DNA of 64,000 nt from Photobacterium halotolerans DSM 18316 (GCF_000425165.1 NZ_KE384320.1:62001-126000), one strand, 5' to 3'; shown: positions 35,640 through 47,822, numbered from the stretch's first letter. Program-made: numbers and translations. Notes: generated by a model not told the origin, from the sequence alone.

Positions 35640-37514
35640 ATGGTCTCCAGCGGAAACAACTACAAAGAAACCGTGTCTCAACTGATTAGCTGGGGACACT
35701 GGTTCAGTTTTTTCAATATTATCGCCGCCATGCTGTTAGGCACCCGGTACATCATCCATTCGGACTGGCCGGAAACCCTGATGGGGCAGCTTTATATGGG
35801 CTTGAGCTGGGTGGGTCATTTCGGCTTTCTGGTTTTTGGCTTTTACATTCTCATTCTGTTTCCTGCCAGCTTTCTCATCCCTTCTCAGCGCTTGATGCGA
35901 CTGTTTGCGGTGCTGGTTGGAACCATAGGTCAAACCATACTGATTCTGGACACCCATGCTTATGAAAGCCTGGATCTCCATCTCAGCCCTCTGGTCTGGG
36001 ATCTGTTACTCAGTGGGGAACGGACCGAACTGAATGCCCGCTGGCAATACTTATTCATAGTCGTGCCAGCCATCTTCCTGCTCCAGCTGTTCCTGTCGGA
36101 ATGGTTGTGGCGCAAGCTGCGTAAACTCACACGCAAGCATGTCGGCGTGCCAATTGCTGCTGTATTTGGACTGTGTTTCCTCGCCAGCCATCTGCTCTAC
36201 ATTTGGGCGGATGCCAATCTTTACCGGCCGGTCACGGCGCAGCGGTCCAATTTTCCGTTGTCCTATCCAATGACAGCCAAAACCTTTATGGAACGTCATG
36301 GTCTGTTAGACCGCCAGGAATATGCCCGTCTGCAGGAAAAGCAGGGCGTTGAAAGCAGCGAAAGCATCCGTTATCCGCTCAAGCCTCTGTCATTCAGTGA
36401 TAAAGGCACCGGTCAGAACCTGCTGGTTATTATGATTGATGGTTTACGCAGCGATATGGTCACTGCTGAAACCATGCCGTATCTGGCCGCTTATGCGCAG
36501 CAAAACCTGAACTTTACTGACCATTACAGCACAGGCAATGATAGTACCCTGGGGACCTTTGGTCTGTTTTATGGTTTGCCCGGCGCCTACAATACCAGTA
36601 TCCGGGCAGAACACAGCCCGCCGGTATTGCTCGAAACCCTCACCAAACGCGGGTATCGGTTTGGTCTGTTCAGCGGTTCAGGCTTTGCCGATGTCATCTA
36701 TCCGCAGGCTATCTTCACCAAAGACCAGCTCGCTTTAGCCGCGACCCAGAATCCGGAAAGTCATAGTGATCAGCAAGCCATTGCCAATATGCAAAGCTGG
36801 CTGAGCAAACAAACCACAGGCAAACCCTGGTTTGGCTATCTGGAACTGGTGTCAGTCCAGGATTACGAAGATTCAGATGATGCCGTTGCAGCAACGTTTT
36901 CACCCTCGCTGAAAGATACTCAGCCTGGTGAAGACGCAAACACAAATCCGGCTGAGCTGCTGAAAAACAGTTATCGCAATTCGGCTTACCATGTTGATGA
37001 GCAACTGATTGGTATCTTTGACAGCCTGATTAAACGCGACATGCTGGACGATACAGTCGTCATTATCACCGCGAACCACGGCACAGAATTTAATGAAACC
37101 GGCACCAATTCCTGGGGTTCAGGATCCAACTACAGCCAGTACCAGCTGAAAGTACCGCTGATCGTTCACTGGCCAGATAGCCAGACCGCGCAGATCAGCC
37201 GGGCAACCAGTCACCTGGATATTGTCCCGACTCTGATGGAAACCCTGCTCAGTACCACGACAGCACCTGAGTTTTACAGCAGTGGCATCAGCTTGTTCGA
37301 TACCAGCAACAAGCGTCGCTGGGTACTGGCAGGCGACAACCAGGACATTGTGGTTGTCCAGCCGGAAGGCACCACCATTGTGGATAAATACGGTAACTAC
37401 ACTGTGTATGACGCTGAATACAGAATGAAAGATAACGGGAAGCCGAAGCTCTCCACTTTGATGCAGGTCATGCATGAGCTCAAGCGGTTTTATCAGCCCG
37501 GCTCCGCACAATAA
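35640..37514 (+). CDS. yejM: Inner-membrane sulfatase-like protein YejM (PbgA/LapC)
   Basis: Inner-membrane protein that senses lipopolysaccharide and adjusts LpxC proteolysis with LapB. It has 624 aa. The N-terminal DUF3413 region (about 1-195) has five transmembrane helices (e.g. FFNIIAAMLLGTRYI, HFGFLVFGFYILILF). A periplasmic alkaline-phosphatase-like domain follows, with LLVIMIDGLRSDMVTAETMP, TDHYSTGNDSTLGTFGLFYG and VVIITANHGTEFNE. The metal site is only partly conserved in this family and enzymatic activity is uncertain. Preceded by yejL with a short gap. Confidence 0.94.
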   Translation: MVSSGNNYKETVSQLISWGHWFSFFNIIAAMLLGTRYIIHSDWPETLMGQLYMGLSWVGHFGFLVFGFYILILFPASFLIPSQRLMRLFAVLVGTIGQTILILDTHAYESLDLHLSPLVWDLLLSGERTELNARWQYLFIVVPAIFLLQLFLSEWLWRKLRKLTRKHVGVPIAAVFGLCFLASHLLYIWADANLYRPVTAQRSNFPLSYPMTAKTFMERHGLLDRQEYARLQEKQGVESSESIRYPLKPLSFSDKGTGQNLLVIMIDGLRSDMVTAETMPYLAAYAQQNLNFTDHYSTGNDSTLGTFGLFYGLPGAYNTSIRAEHSPPVLLETLTKRGYRFGLFSGSGFADVIYPQAIFTKDQLALAATQNPESHSDQQAIANMQSWLSKQTTGKPWFGYLELVSVQDYEDSDDAVAATFSPSLKDTQPGEDANTNPAELLKNSYRNSAYHVDEQLIGIFDSLIKRDMLDDTVVIITANHGTEFNETGTNSWGSGSNYSQYQLKVPLIVHWPDSQTAQISRATSHLDIVPTLMETLLSTTTAPEFYSSGISLFDTSNKRRWVLAGDNQDIVVVQPEGTTIVDKYGNYTVYDAEYRMKDNGKPKLSTLMQVMHELKRFYQPGSAQ

Positions 37515-37583
37515 AACCTGACAGGGCAGCACGCATCGCTGCCCTGCTCATTATGAACATTGCCGACCGGCTGACTTAACTCA

Positions 37584-37859
37584 CTAATGGTAGTCAACAT
37601 TGCTGGCGTAGCATTGCTCATAGCCATCGTTCCAGCCATTGGCGTATTTATTCTCTCTCTTCATTCTCTCGGGGTCCTGACGAAACCCGTCATAGAAAGT
37701 CGTCGCCTGTACTTTTCGGCTGTCACAACCATCCTGATATCCTTCAAGATAATTGCGGGTAAACCCCAGTTCCGTAAGCTGAGCATGCCGTGTCTGACCA
37801 CATGCCGACAAAATCAGAGAAAGTGATACCCACAATAAAAACACATGTCGTCTTTTCAT
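37584..37859 (-). CDS. Small lipoprotein, 91 aa, unknown function
   Basis: Not recognised. A lipoprotein signal is clear: KRRHVFLLWVSLSLILSACG, with the lipobox LSAC. The mature part is soluble and aromatic-rich (GFTRNYLEGYQDGCDSRKVQ, then NGWNDGYEQCYASN). A repeated YxxGxxxG-like pattern (YLEGYQDGC, ANGWNDGYEQC) with paired cysteines resembles glycine-zipper-like or Sel1-like small periplasmic repeats. The ATG at 37859 follows a GGTGAG site. Convergent with yejM; a stem (37522-37546) between them could act as a terminator. Confidence 0.75.
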   Translation of the reverse strand: MKRRHVFLLWVSLSLILSACGQTRHAQLTELGFTRNYLEGYQDGCDSRKVQATTFYDGFRQDPERMKRENKYANGWNDGYEQCYASNVDYH

Positions 37860-38258
37860 GTTCTCACCTGACGGTGTTAATAAAGTCAAAATATCCCCGT
37901 AAGGTAAAAATAGTGAAACTTGTCAGTTAGCTCTGTCTCAAGATTGACACTAGGGCCGTCTGGCGACTGGATGACCGATAGCGTATCCAGCTAACTGGCT
38001 AAAATTACTGGAAAAACTCATCAAAAAATACTCACTGCCACTTCTTAGCATCATCCCAAAAGAAATACCTGCAGGATGTCAGTGCAACAAAACTCACACA
38101 AACATCATAAATTTGACTACGGCCAAATTTTAACTAATTGCTATACCTGTTTATTACAATTTCACACGTTAACACTCTGTTCTCTTTTCATTATTTTTAT
38201 ATCGTAGTGTGTTGAAAAACGTTTCATAACCCACTAGGTCAGGAGCAGCGAGAACGGA
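37860..38258. other. Intergenic control region before the diguanylate cyclase
   Basis: About 400 bp, AT-rich on the right, with no gene seen. It should contain the promoter of the divergent small lipoprotein and of the diguanylate cyclase gene. Confidence 0.45.
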
Positions 38259-39773
38259 ATGGATTCCTTCTATCAGGCATACTTTTCACATTGGCAGACA
38301 GCAACAGAGAGAGCAGCGGTTATTGGCAGGCTGCTCCCTCTGTTTTGCCGCCATTTGGGTGCCTCATCCTGTCGGCTGTTCGTCAAAAAACACGCTGAGT
38401 GGACGCATTTCGCGCACTGCTCCCCTCTCACTCGCGCGCCGACAGCACCACGTGATGAAGAGCTCGAAGGCTGGCTTTGTCAGCCGATGCCTTTTTACCA
38501 CCAGTGTGCTGAGAAGACCGTACTGTGGCTCCCGCTGCGACATCAGGGTACACCTCTTGGCTTGCTGGCACTGAGTTATCCGGCAGGTTCAGCCCCCGCA
38601 GATCCTGACTATTTGCAACCTTGTACCCTCCACCTGAGTGCCGAGCTGAAAAATCACATCGCAGCAGAGCAGCCAGCGGGTTCGGGCCCGGTGTTACTGG
38701 ATATGCTGCAGGGCCTGCATGACATCTCTTTCGCTTTATGGCGTGCTGAGAGTATTGACGATATGCTCTTTCATGCCGTCGAACAGGGAAAGAAAGTGCT
38801 GGAGATTGATCGTATCGCTATCTTTCTCCTGACCGAAAATAACCGGATGAAAGGCACTTATGGCACAGATACCAAAGGAAATACGGTCAAAGAAGCCTAT
38901 TTTGAATCCCCTATCCCGCCTCACTGGTTCATTGACCATCCCCAGGCACAACATGGTTACCTGGCCATTGAAGAAAACACGTCGCTTTATCATGATTTAC
39001 GGGAAGTCGGGGTTGGCTGGAGTGCTTACACCTCACTGTGGGACGGGGACAAGCGCGTCGGCTGGATAGCTTACGATAACCTGATCAACGGACGTCCGCT
39101 GGCTGACTATCACCCGCAGCTTCTCAAGCAGTTCAGCTTTATTGTCTCTCAGCATCTGGTCCGCAGACAGGCTGAAGAAAACCTCAGCCAGCTCAATGGC
39201 GAATTAGAAAAACGCGTCACCGAACGGACACGGGAACTGCAGCAGTTAAACCGGCAACTGGAACACACTTCCCGCCATGATCCCTTAACGCAGGTACCAA
39301 ACCGTCGGGTATTTGATCAAACCCTGCCCTTAGAATGGCGCAGAGCCCAGCGGCATCAGTTACCCGTGTCCTTACTGATTATCGATGTGGATCACTTTAA
39401 GTCGTTCAATGACACCTATGGTCACGCGATGGGCGATCGTTGCCTGACCCTGATCGCCCAGACGCTGGTCTCGGTTGAGCGTCGGGCCGGGGCGCTGTTT
39501 GCCCGTTATGGCGGAGAAGAATTCGTTATCTTGCTGCCGGGCCAAAGCGCTCAGGCAGCGGTTGTCGCCGCCGAAAACACCTTAAAAGCGGTTCGTTCGC
39601 TACACATTCCTGTTAACGGCCAGGAATACTGCAGTGTCACTGTGAGTGTTGGCATCAGCTGTATGGTGCCGGACAAACAATCGACAGCGGATCAACTGTT
39701 TAACCAGGCCGACAGCGCCTTATACAAAGCCAAGTCGCTGGGACGGAATACCTTTTTTATTTTCGACGACTAG
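38259..39773 (+). CDS. GAF-domain diguanylate cyclase (GGEEF)
   Basis: Cytoplasmic c-di-GMP-producing enzyme of 504 aa. An N-terminal region of unclear fold (1-150) precedes a GAF-like sensor domain (about 160-310, e.g. DDMLFHAVEQGKKVLEIDRI). A short coiled coil follows (EKRVTERTRELQQLNRQLEH). The GGDEF domain covers 335-504, with DPLTQVPNRRVFD, DVDHFKSFNDTYGHAMGD and the active site RYGGEEF, so cyclase activity is likely. The inhibitory site position reads RAGA instead of RxxD, so product feedback may be absent. It lacks membrane segments. Its 3' end overlaps topB by 17 bp tail to tail. Confidence 0.93.
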   Translation: MDSFYQAYFSHWQTATERAAVIGRLLPLFCRHLGASSCRLFVKKHAEWTHFAHCSPLTRAPTAPRDEELEGWLCQPMPFYHQCAEKTVLWLPLRHQGTPLGLLALSYPAGSAPADPDYLQPCTLHLSAELKNHIAAEQPAGSGPVLLDMLQGLHDISFALWRAESIDDMLFHAVEQGKKVLEIDRIAIFLLTENNRMKGTYGTDTKGNTVKEAYFESPIPPHWFIDHPQAQHGYLAIEENTSLYHDLREVGVGWSAYTSLWDGDKRVGWIAYDNLINGRPLADYHPQLLKQFSFIVSQHLVRRQAEENLSQLNGELEKRVTERTRELQQLNRQLEHTSRHDPLTQVPNRRVFDQTLPLEWRRAQRHQLPVSLLIIDVDHFKSFNDTYGHAMGDRCLTLIAQTLVSVERRAGALFARYGGEEFVILLPGQSAQAAVVAAENTLKAVRSLHIPVNGQEYCSVTVSVGISCMVPDKQSTADQLFNQADSALYKAKSLGRNTFFIFDD

Positions 39774-41748
39774 CGGCTCTTTTCTGGCCGTTACTGCTCT
39801 GACCTGTAGCAGCAGAATGTTGCCTGCCCCGTGCACGCCGGTTATAGCCGCCCTTTCCTTTACCGGCCGGAGGCGCAACCGCCTGAAGTGTTCGCAGGCT
39901 TGGCGGGACACCACCTGATTTGATCGACCCCATCAGTTGCTCAATCTGCTGTTGCAGCGCTGCCATGAAAGGCTGATAGGCATATTTCCGCTCAGCCATG
40001 TCCTGCAGCTGGTGTTCCCAATGTGCCGTCATGTCCGGGTAGGTCGCTTCATCGGGTAAGGCGTACACCAGAGCGCGGCCAGCGTCTGAGGCATGAATAT
40101 TCTTGCCTTGACGGTAGAGCAACTGGCGCTTGAACAAGACCTCCATAATACCGGCCCGGGTTGCTTCCGTTCCTAAACCATCGGTGTCACGCAGAATCTT
40201 CTTCAGCGATTTATCTGCCACAAACCTGGCGATCCCTGTCATCGCCTGAAGCAAAGTTGCTTCGGTAAAATGCTTAGGCGGCTCCGTCACCCTGTCTTTG
40301 ATCTCTCCGTCCTGGCAGGTCAGCACTGTGCCTTTATCCAAAGGCGGTACTTTATCGGCCAGATCCTGCTCTTTGTCGGCATCGTCTTTGCCCTGCAACA
40401 CTTTCCAGCCCGGCTGCATCAGCTGGCGGCCTCTGGCAATAAACACCCCGCCTGCGATAGCAAACGTCAGCTTGGCTTCTGCGTAAACCGCCGCCGGATA
40501 AAACTGCATCAGATACTGACGGGCAATCAACTGATAAACCTTGGCTTCCTGATCATTCAGGCTGCCGGGCTGCACCGCTTTGGGGGTGGGAATAATGGCA
40601 TGGTGCGCATCCACTTTACTGTCATTCCAGGCTTTTGAGCGTAACGATAAATCGGCGCCCCTGACCGCCTCAAGCATCTGCGGTGCCGTGGACGACACGG
40701 CTTTCACCACTTCACTGGCCTGACGATAGTGATCGACCGGCAGATAACGGCAGTCTGAGCGCGGATAGGTAATGACTTTGTGTTTCTCGTACAGCGACTG
40801 ACAGCACGCCAGTACATCCGCCGCACTCATGCCAAAGCGACGCGCAGTATCGATCTGCAGTGCCGACAGAGAATAGGGTAAAGGCGGCGATTGACGGGTT
40901 TCTTTTCGCTCTGCATCCGAGACCGTAGCCGGCTGGCCTTTAATGCGTGCCACGACATTTTCACACAGCTTGCGATTGAGCACCCGGCCTTCTTCGTCTT
41001 GCCAGGGCTCACAAGCCTGGCTCGGCTGCCAGCGGGCGCGGATAACATTGTCCTGATAGGGGATCAGTGCATAGACATCATAGAAAGGAACCGGCACGAA
41101 ATTGGCGATCTCGTCATCCCGGCGAGTTACCAGCCCAAGCACAGGTGTTTGCACCCTGCCGACCGACAGTACACCTTTATAGCCGCCCCGCTGCCCAAGT
41201 AAGGTATAGGCACGGGACATATTCATGCCGTACAGCCAGTCCGCCCGGGAGCGGGCCAGAGCTGATACCGACAGCGGAATAAAATCGCTGTTGTCCCTTA
41301 ATTGTCCGAGCGCTCTTTTGACTGCTGCCGGGTTAAGATCTGAGATAAGTAAGCGTTTCATGGTCGCTTTTTTCGCGGCGGCCAGTTTCACGTAATCAAT
41401 CACTTCATCGACCAGCAGCTGGCCCTCCCTGTCCGGATCGCCGGCATGTATCACTTCATCGGCCTGTTTAGCTAACTTGCGCACCACACTCAGTTGCTGC
41501 TTAGCCGATTTTCTCGGTGCCAGTTGCCACTGTTCTGGGATGATAGGCAAATCATCCAGGTTCCATTTCTTATAGCGCGGATCATAGGCATCCGGCTCGA
41601 CCTGCTCGAGCAAATGGCCGATACACCAGGTGACAATGTCGCCGTTGGCCACTTCAATGTAGCCCTGATGATTCTTATGCGGACGGGGTAATACGGCTGC
41701 AATAGCACGCCCAAGGCTGGGTTTTTCAGCGATATAAAGACGGGTCAT
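39757..41748 (-). CDS. topB: DNA topoisomerase III
   Basis: Type IA topoisomerase that decatenates DNA through single-strand passage. The 663 aa compare with 653 in E. coli. The Toprim domain contains LYIAEKPSLGRAIAAVLP and AGDPDREGQLLVDEVIDYV. The catalytic tyrosine lies in VITYPRSDCRYLPVDHY. The C-terminal tail is basic (GGYNRRARGRQH, KRAASRRK), typical for DNA binding in this family. Convergent and overlapping with the diguanylate cyclase gene. Confidence 0.97.
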   Translation of the reverse strand: MTRLYIAEKPSLGRAIAAVLPRPHKNHQGYIEVANGDIVTWCIGHLLEQVEPDAYDPRYKKWNLDDLPIIPEQWQLAPRKSAKQQLSVVRKLAKQADEVIHAGDPDREGQLLVDEVIDYVKLAAAKKATMKRLLISDLNPAAVKRALGQLRDNSDFIPLSVSALARSRADWLYGMNMSRAYTLLGQRGGYKGVLSVGRVQTPVLGLVTRRDDEIANFVPVPFYDVYALIPYQDNVIRARWQPSQACEPWQDEEGRVLNRKLCENVVARIKGQPATVSDAERKETRQSPPLPYSLSALQIDTARRFGMSAADVLACCQSLYEKHKVITYPRSDCRYLPVDHYRQASEVVKAVSSTAPQMLEAVRGADLSLRSKAWNDSKVDAHHAIIPTPKAVQPGSLNDQEAKVYQLIARQYLMQFYPAAVYAEAKLTFAIAGGVFIARGRQLMQPGWKVLQGKDDADKEQDLADKVPPLDKGTVLTCQDGEIKDRVTEPPKHFTEATLLQAMTGIARFVADKSLKKILRDTDGLGTEATRAGIMEVLFKRQLLYRQGKNIHASDAGRALVYALPDEATYPDMTAHWEHQLQDMAERKYAYQPFMAALQQQIEQLMGSIKSGGVPPSLRTLQAVAPPAGKGKGGYNRRARGRQHSAATGQSSNGQKRAASRRK

Positions 41749-41906
41749 GAAGTCTGTAACTACTGGAAATAACTCTCCGCACTATAAAGAATTCAGCAAT
41801 AGGTGACAATCATTACTGGATATAAACCCAGTAATCGTTCACAAAGCCGTCGCAGGTTCAGGGAGAGACAGGCAGCAATAAGCTGCCTGAAGAAGCCTGC
41901 AGAAAA

Positions 41907-42455
41907 CTATAAATACTCGACAAATTGCGTTAAATCCCGCTCTGGCGCTTTCACATCGCGGCAATCCGGGGTGCCCAGATACAGAAAACCGACAATCATA
42001 TCATCACCCTGTACGCCCAGCGCTTCGCGCACCACAGTGTGATACGCCCAGCTCCCTGTACGCCAAAAACCCGCAAAGCCCTGAGCAACTGCCGCCATCT
42101 GCATCGCCTGAGCCGCACAGCCTGCCGACAGATGTTGTTCAATCACTGGAATTTTATCGCTGGGCTGCACTTTAGCGACAACAGTAATCACCATAGGCGC
42201 ACGGAAAGGTGCTTTAGAGGCTTTCTCGATCACTGCCTCTTCTGCCTTGTCAGCCTGAGCAGCAGAGACCAGTATATCGGCCAGCTTTTGCAAGCCTTCG
42301 CCTTCCGAGATAATAAAACGCCAGGGGGTCAATGCGCCGTGATCCGGTGCCCGAAGGCCGGCACGAAGAATATTGTCCAATACCTCACCCTGAGGGGCCG
42401 GAGCGGTCATTTTAGGTAAAGAGCGACGATTAAGCAGCAGCGACAGTGCATCCAT
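41907..42455 (-). CDS. Nitroreductase family protein (YdjA-like)
   Basis: FMN-dependent NAD(P)H nitroreductase of the small YdjA type, 182 aa. Conserved features are LLLNRRSLPKMTAPAP with the FMN-phosphate-binding Arg-Arg-Ser, LRAPDHGALTPWRFIIS, and the C-terminal EALGVQGDDMIVGFLYLGTP. E. coli YdjA reduces nitroaromatics in vitro; its natural substrate is unknown. It lies on the same strand between topB and fadH, with gaps of 158 and 128 bp. Confidence 0.92.
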   Translation of the reverse strand: MDALSLLLNRRSLPKMTAPAPQGEVLDNILRAGLRAPDHGALTPWRFIISEGEGLQKLADILVSAAQADKAEEAVIEKASKAPFRAPMVITVVAKVQPSDKIPVIEQHLSAGCAAQAMQMAAVAQGFAGFWRTGSWAYHTVVREALGVQGDDMIVGFLYLGTPDCRDVKAPERDLTQFVEYL

Positions 42456-42531
42456 AGATTATGTATCCTCGATGATAACGATTCTTGTTAAATACCATAC
42501 CACATCTGCTCTTCTGAGTAACGGCAACGAA

Positions 42532-42555
42532 AAGAGGCTCCCTCAGGAGCCTCTT
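42532..42555 (-). terminator. Terminator of fadH
   Basis: A 10-bp perfect stem (42532-42541 and 42546-42555) with a 4-base loop. On the minus strand it is followed by TTTTCGTT. It starts 29 bp after the fadH stop. Confidence 0.8.
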
Positions 42556-42583
42556 GGTCTCAGTCACCGATATCTGCCGATAT

Positions 42584-44620
<2,037 letters not shown>

Positions 44621-44624
44621 TTAT

Positions 44625-44641
44625 TGTAGGTCAGACCAGTT
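44625..44641. promoter_or_regulatory. FadR operator upstream of fadH
   Basis: The minus strand reads AACTGGTCTGACCTACA, agreeing with the FadR consensus (A-A-C-T-G-G-T-C-N-G-A-C-C-T-G-T-T) at about 14 of 16 defined positions. It ends 26 bp before the fadH start, a position where FadR would block transcription. fadR itself is at 58.7 kb in this window. Confidence 0.75.
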
Positions 44642-44809
44642 ATAGCATAGGGTTAACCTTCACTCAAACACCTGTTTACATAACCTCAACATCCATCACT
44701 GCTGCGGCACTTTTCAAATACGCTATTTTAGTCGCAATATAGCTATCATTAGGATTTTACGCTCCGTCTCGGTTAGGATAAGCACTGGGATTTATTATCA
44801 GGAAAGGCC

Positions 44810-46663
44810 ATGAAAGTACTACTAAAAGGCATTGCCAAAGTGCTGCGCGGATGTTGGAAGCTGCTGAGCTTTACCCGTCAGCTGTTTTTCAACCTGTTTT
44901 TTATTGCCCTGATTGGGGTGATCATTTTCGCCTTCCAGCAAGGGGCTGAATCACCGGCTCTGCCAGAAAAGGCCGCTTTGGTACTGGATATTGACGGCCC
45001 GATTGTTGAACAGCGATCCTACGTCAATCCCTTCGATCAGTTTGTCGACAGCGCCATGGGCCAGGTGCCGGTGCAGGAAAATATCCTGTTTGACATTGTC
45101 GATACCATCCGCGCTGCCGCCAAGGACGACAGGATCACCGGCCTTATCCTGAACCTGAAAAACATGCCGGAGACCAACCTGACGAAGCTGCGCTACATTG
45201 CCAAGGCGATTGAAGAATTCAAGCAGGCCGGCAAACCTGTCTATGCCACAGGTGATCACTACCGTCAGAGCCAGTACTACCTGGCCAGCTTCGCCGACAA
45301 AGTGTTCATGTCTGCCGACGGCGGCGTGATGCTGACAGGTTACGGCAGCTACTCACTGTACTATAAAACCTTACTGGATAACCTGGATGTCACCACCCAT
45401 GTCTTCCGTGTCGGGACCTACAAATCATTCGTTGAGCCCTACACCCGCGACGACATGTCAGACGCTGCCCGCGAAGCAAACACAGTCTGGCTCAACCAGA
45501 TGTGGGATGCTTACACCCAGGATGTCGCGCGTAACCGCCGCATCCATGTCAGTGTCCTGAACCCTGAAGTCAAAGATCTGGTTGCTGAGCTAAAAAGTGT
45601 CGAAGGCGATTTCGCCCGCCTGAGCCAGAAAATGGGCCTGGTGGACGCACTGATCAGCCGTACCCAACTGCGCCAGACCTTCATCAAGGAATTTGGCAGC
45701 GATGGCGACCATGGCTTTAATCAGATCAGTTATTACGATTATCAACCTTCGGTCGGCGCGCCATTCGAGCCAAGTGACAATGGTATCGCCGTAGTCGTTG
45801 CCAGCGGTGCTATCGTCGATGGTCAGCAAGGACAAGGCAGAGTCGGAGGCGACACAACGGCCGCTTTGCTGCGAGAAGCCCGTCTTGATGATGACATTAA
45901 AGCGGTGATTCTGCGCGTTGACAGCCCGGGTGGCAGTGCCTTCGCTTCCGAGATTATCCGCAATGAAGTGGATGCATTAAAACTGGCCGGCAAGCCTGTG
46001 GTGGTGTCTATGTCCAGCCTGGCGGCATCCGGCGGGTATTGGATCTCGTCCAGCGCCAGTGAAATTATTGCTCAGCCAACCACGATTACAGGTTCTATCG
46101 GTATCTTCGGCATGCTGGCTACCTTTGAAAAAGGCCTGGAGAACATCGGGGTGCACAGCGATGGCGTCGGTACGACTCCCTTTGCCGGAATCGGAATAAC
46201 CCGGGGCTTACCTGATGATGTGGCTGAAATTTTCCAGCTGGGTATCGAAAACGGCTATCAGCGTTTTATCAGCCTGGTGAGTGAGAATCGCCATATGTCA
46301 CTGGAAGAAACAGATAAAATTGCCCAAGGCCGGGTCTGGACCGGTCAGGATGCATTGAGACTGGGTCTGGTTGATCGTCTGGGTGATTTCGATGATGCCA
46401 TTGTCTCTGCGGCCAAACTGGCAAAACTGGACAGCTACGACATCCGCTGGATAGCCTTGCCGCTCAGCCCGATGGAGCAGTTTCTGCAGGATATGACGTC
46501 GGAAACCAGCGCACGCATTGGCATGGCAATCTCCGCCCGGCTACCCAATGTGTTCACGCCGGCCTTGCGCCATATCACAGCGGATATCACCAATATGAAT
46601 AATTTTAATGATCCCAAAGGACATTATGCTTTCTGTCTGAATTGTTCCAGCACAGGAAATTAG
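44810..46663 (+). CDS. sppA: Signal peptide peptidase SppA (protease IV)
   Basis: Inner-membrane serine protease that degrades cleaved signal peptides. The 617 aa correspond to the long tandem-domain (67-kDa) type. One N-terminal transmembrane helix is present (LFFNLFFIALIGVIIFAFQQ). The first S49 domain includes the catalytic Lys region (TGDHYRQSQYYLASFADKVF). The second carries the nucleophile in SMSSLAASGGYWISSSASEI. GGAAAGG precedes the ATG. Followed by a terminator and then ansA, an order shared with E. coli and vibrios. Confidence 0.96.
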   Translation: MKVLLKGIAKVLRGCWKLLSFTRQLFFNLFFIALIGVIIFAFQQGAESPALPEKAALVLDIDGPIVEQRSYVNPFDQFVDSAMGQVPVQENILFDIVDTIRAAAKDDRITGLILNLKNMPETNLTKLRYIAKAIEEFKQAGKPVYATGDHYRQSQYYLASFADKVFMSADGGVMLTGYGSYSLYYKTLLDNLDVTTHVFRVGTYKSFVEPYTRDDMSDAAREANTVWLNQMWDAYTQDVARNRRIHVSVLNPEVKDLVAELKSVEGDFARLSQKMGLVDALISRTQLRQTFIKEFGSDGDHGFNQISYYDYQPSVGAPFEPSDNGIAVVVASGAIVDGQQGQGRVGGDTTAALLREARLDDDIKAVILRVDSPGGSAFASEIIRNEVDALKLAGKPVVVSMSSLAASGGYWISSSASEIIAQPTTITGSIGIFGMLATFEKGLENIGVHSDGVGTTPFAGIGITRGLPDDVAEIFQLGIENGYQRFISLVSENRHMSLEETDKIAQGRVWTGQDALRLGLVDRLGDFDDAIVSAAKLAKLDSYDIRWIALPLSPMEQFLQDMTSETSARIGMAISARLPNVFTPALRHITADITNMNNFNDPKGHYAFCLNCSSTGN

Positions 46664-46698
46664 CTCTTTTCGGATTCACAGTGATGAAACTTGACTTA

Positions 46699-46722
46699 GC
46701 CCGGTATATCCGGGCTTTTTTT
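46699..46722 (+). terminator. Terminator of sppA
   Basis: GCCCGG-TATAT-CCGGGC followed by seven T residues, 35 bp after the sppA stop. Confidence 0.92.
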
Positions 46723-46781
46723 CGCCGGTTTTCACCGTATAATGCCTTCACCATCAATAACTATGCTGTACCCGTACTCTA

Positions 46782-47795
46782 ATGACAAAAAAACATATCT
46801 ATATCGCCTACACAGGCGGAACAATAGGAATGCAGAAGTCAGCCCACGGATATATTCCTGTCGCTGGCTTTATGGAACAGCAACTGCAGAACATGCCTGA
46901 GTTTCACCGCTCGGAAATGCCTGCATTCACTATCCATGAATATGCACCACTGATTGACTCTTCAGATATGACACCTGAAGACTGGCAGCGTATTGCCGAT
47001 GATATCAAGGCCAACTACGACAAGTTTGATGGATTTGTCATTCTTCATGGTACGGACACCATGGCCTATACCGCGTCTGCGTTATCCTTCATGCTGGAAA
47101 ATCTGGGCAAACCAGTGATTGTCACCGGCTCGCAAATCCCACTGGCCGAAATGCGCTCAGACGGGCAGAGCAACCTGCTTAATGCGCTGCATCTCGCGGC
47201 AAATTATCCGGTCAATGAAGTCACGGTTTTCTTTAATAACCAGCTGCTGCGCGGTAACCGCAGTACAAAAGCCCATGCCGACGGTTTCAATGCGTTTATT
47301 TCGCCCAATATGCCGGCGCTGATCGAAGCAGGGATCAACATTCAGGTAAAACCCACTACAGAGCTGAACAAACAGCCTGCAGGTGAGTTCAGGGTGCACC
47401 AAATCACCCCGCAACCTATCGGTGTGATTACCATGTACCCCGGCATTTCGCCGGAAGTTATCCGCAACACCCTGCGCCAGCCGGTCAACGCCATGATCCT
47501 GCTGACGTTCGGCGTGGGTAATGCACCGCAAAACGCTGAGCTGCTGGCCCAGCTAAAAGAAGCGGCCGACCGCGGCGTCATAGTGGTTAACCTGACTCAG
47601 TGCCTGTCCGGAAAAGTGAACATGGATGGCTACGCAACTGGCTGTGCGCTGGCAGATGCCGGCGTACTCAGTGGTTATGACATGACCCGTGAAGCCGCAC
47701 TGGCTAAGCTGCACTTTCTGCTCAGCCAGTCGCTGCCAACAGAAAAAGTGCGTGAGCTGATGCAACAGGACATCCGCGGCGAGTTGTCCCGCTAA
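46782..47795 (+). CDS. ansA: L-asparaginase I (cytoplasmic)
   Basis: Cytoplasmic type I asparaginase, 337 aa, which hydrolyses asparagine to aspartate and ammonia. The first catalytic threonine is in IYIAYTGGTIGMQKSAHGYI and the second in VILHGTDTMAYTASALSFML. GSQIPLAEMRSDGQSNLLNA is also typical. There is no signal peptide, separating it from periplasmic AnsB. The ribosome-binding site is weak. A terminator follows 27 bp after the stop. Confidence 0.96.
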   Translation: MTKKHIYIAYTGGTIGMQKSAHGYIPVAGFMEQQLQNMPEFHRSEMPAFTIHEYAPLIDSSDMTPEDWQRIADDIKANYDKFDGFVILHGTDTMAYTASALSFMLENLGKPVIVTGSQIPLAEMRSDGQSNLLNALHLAANYPVNEVTVFFNNQLLRGNRSTKAHADGFNAFISPNMPALIEAGINIQVKPTTELNKQPAGEFRVHQITPQPIGVITMYPGISPEVIRNTLRQPVNAMILLTFGVGNAPQNAELLAQLKEAADRGVIVVNLTQCLSGKVNMDGYATGCALADAGVLSGYDMTREAALAKLHFLLSQSLPTEKVRELMQQDIRGELSR

Positions 47796-47822
47796 TCAAG
47801 TTGACCGGGACACCCCCTAATT

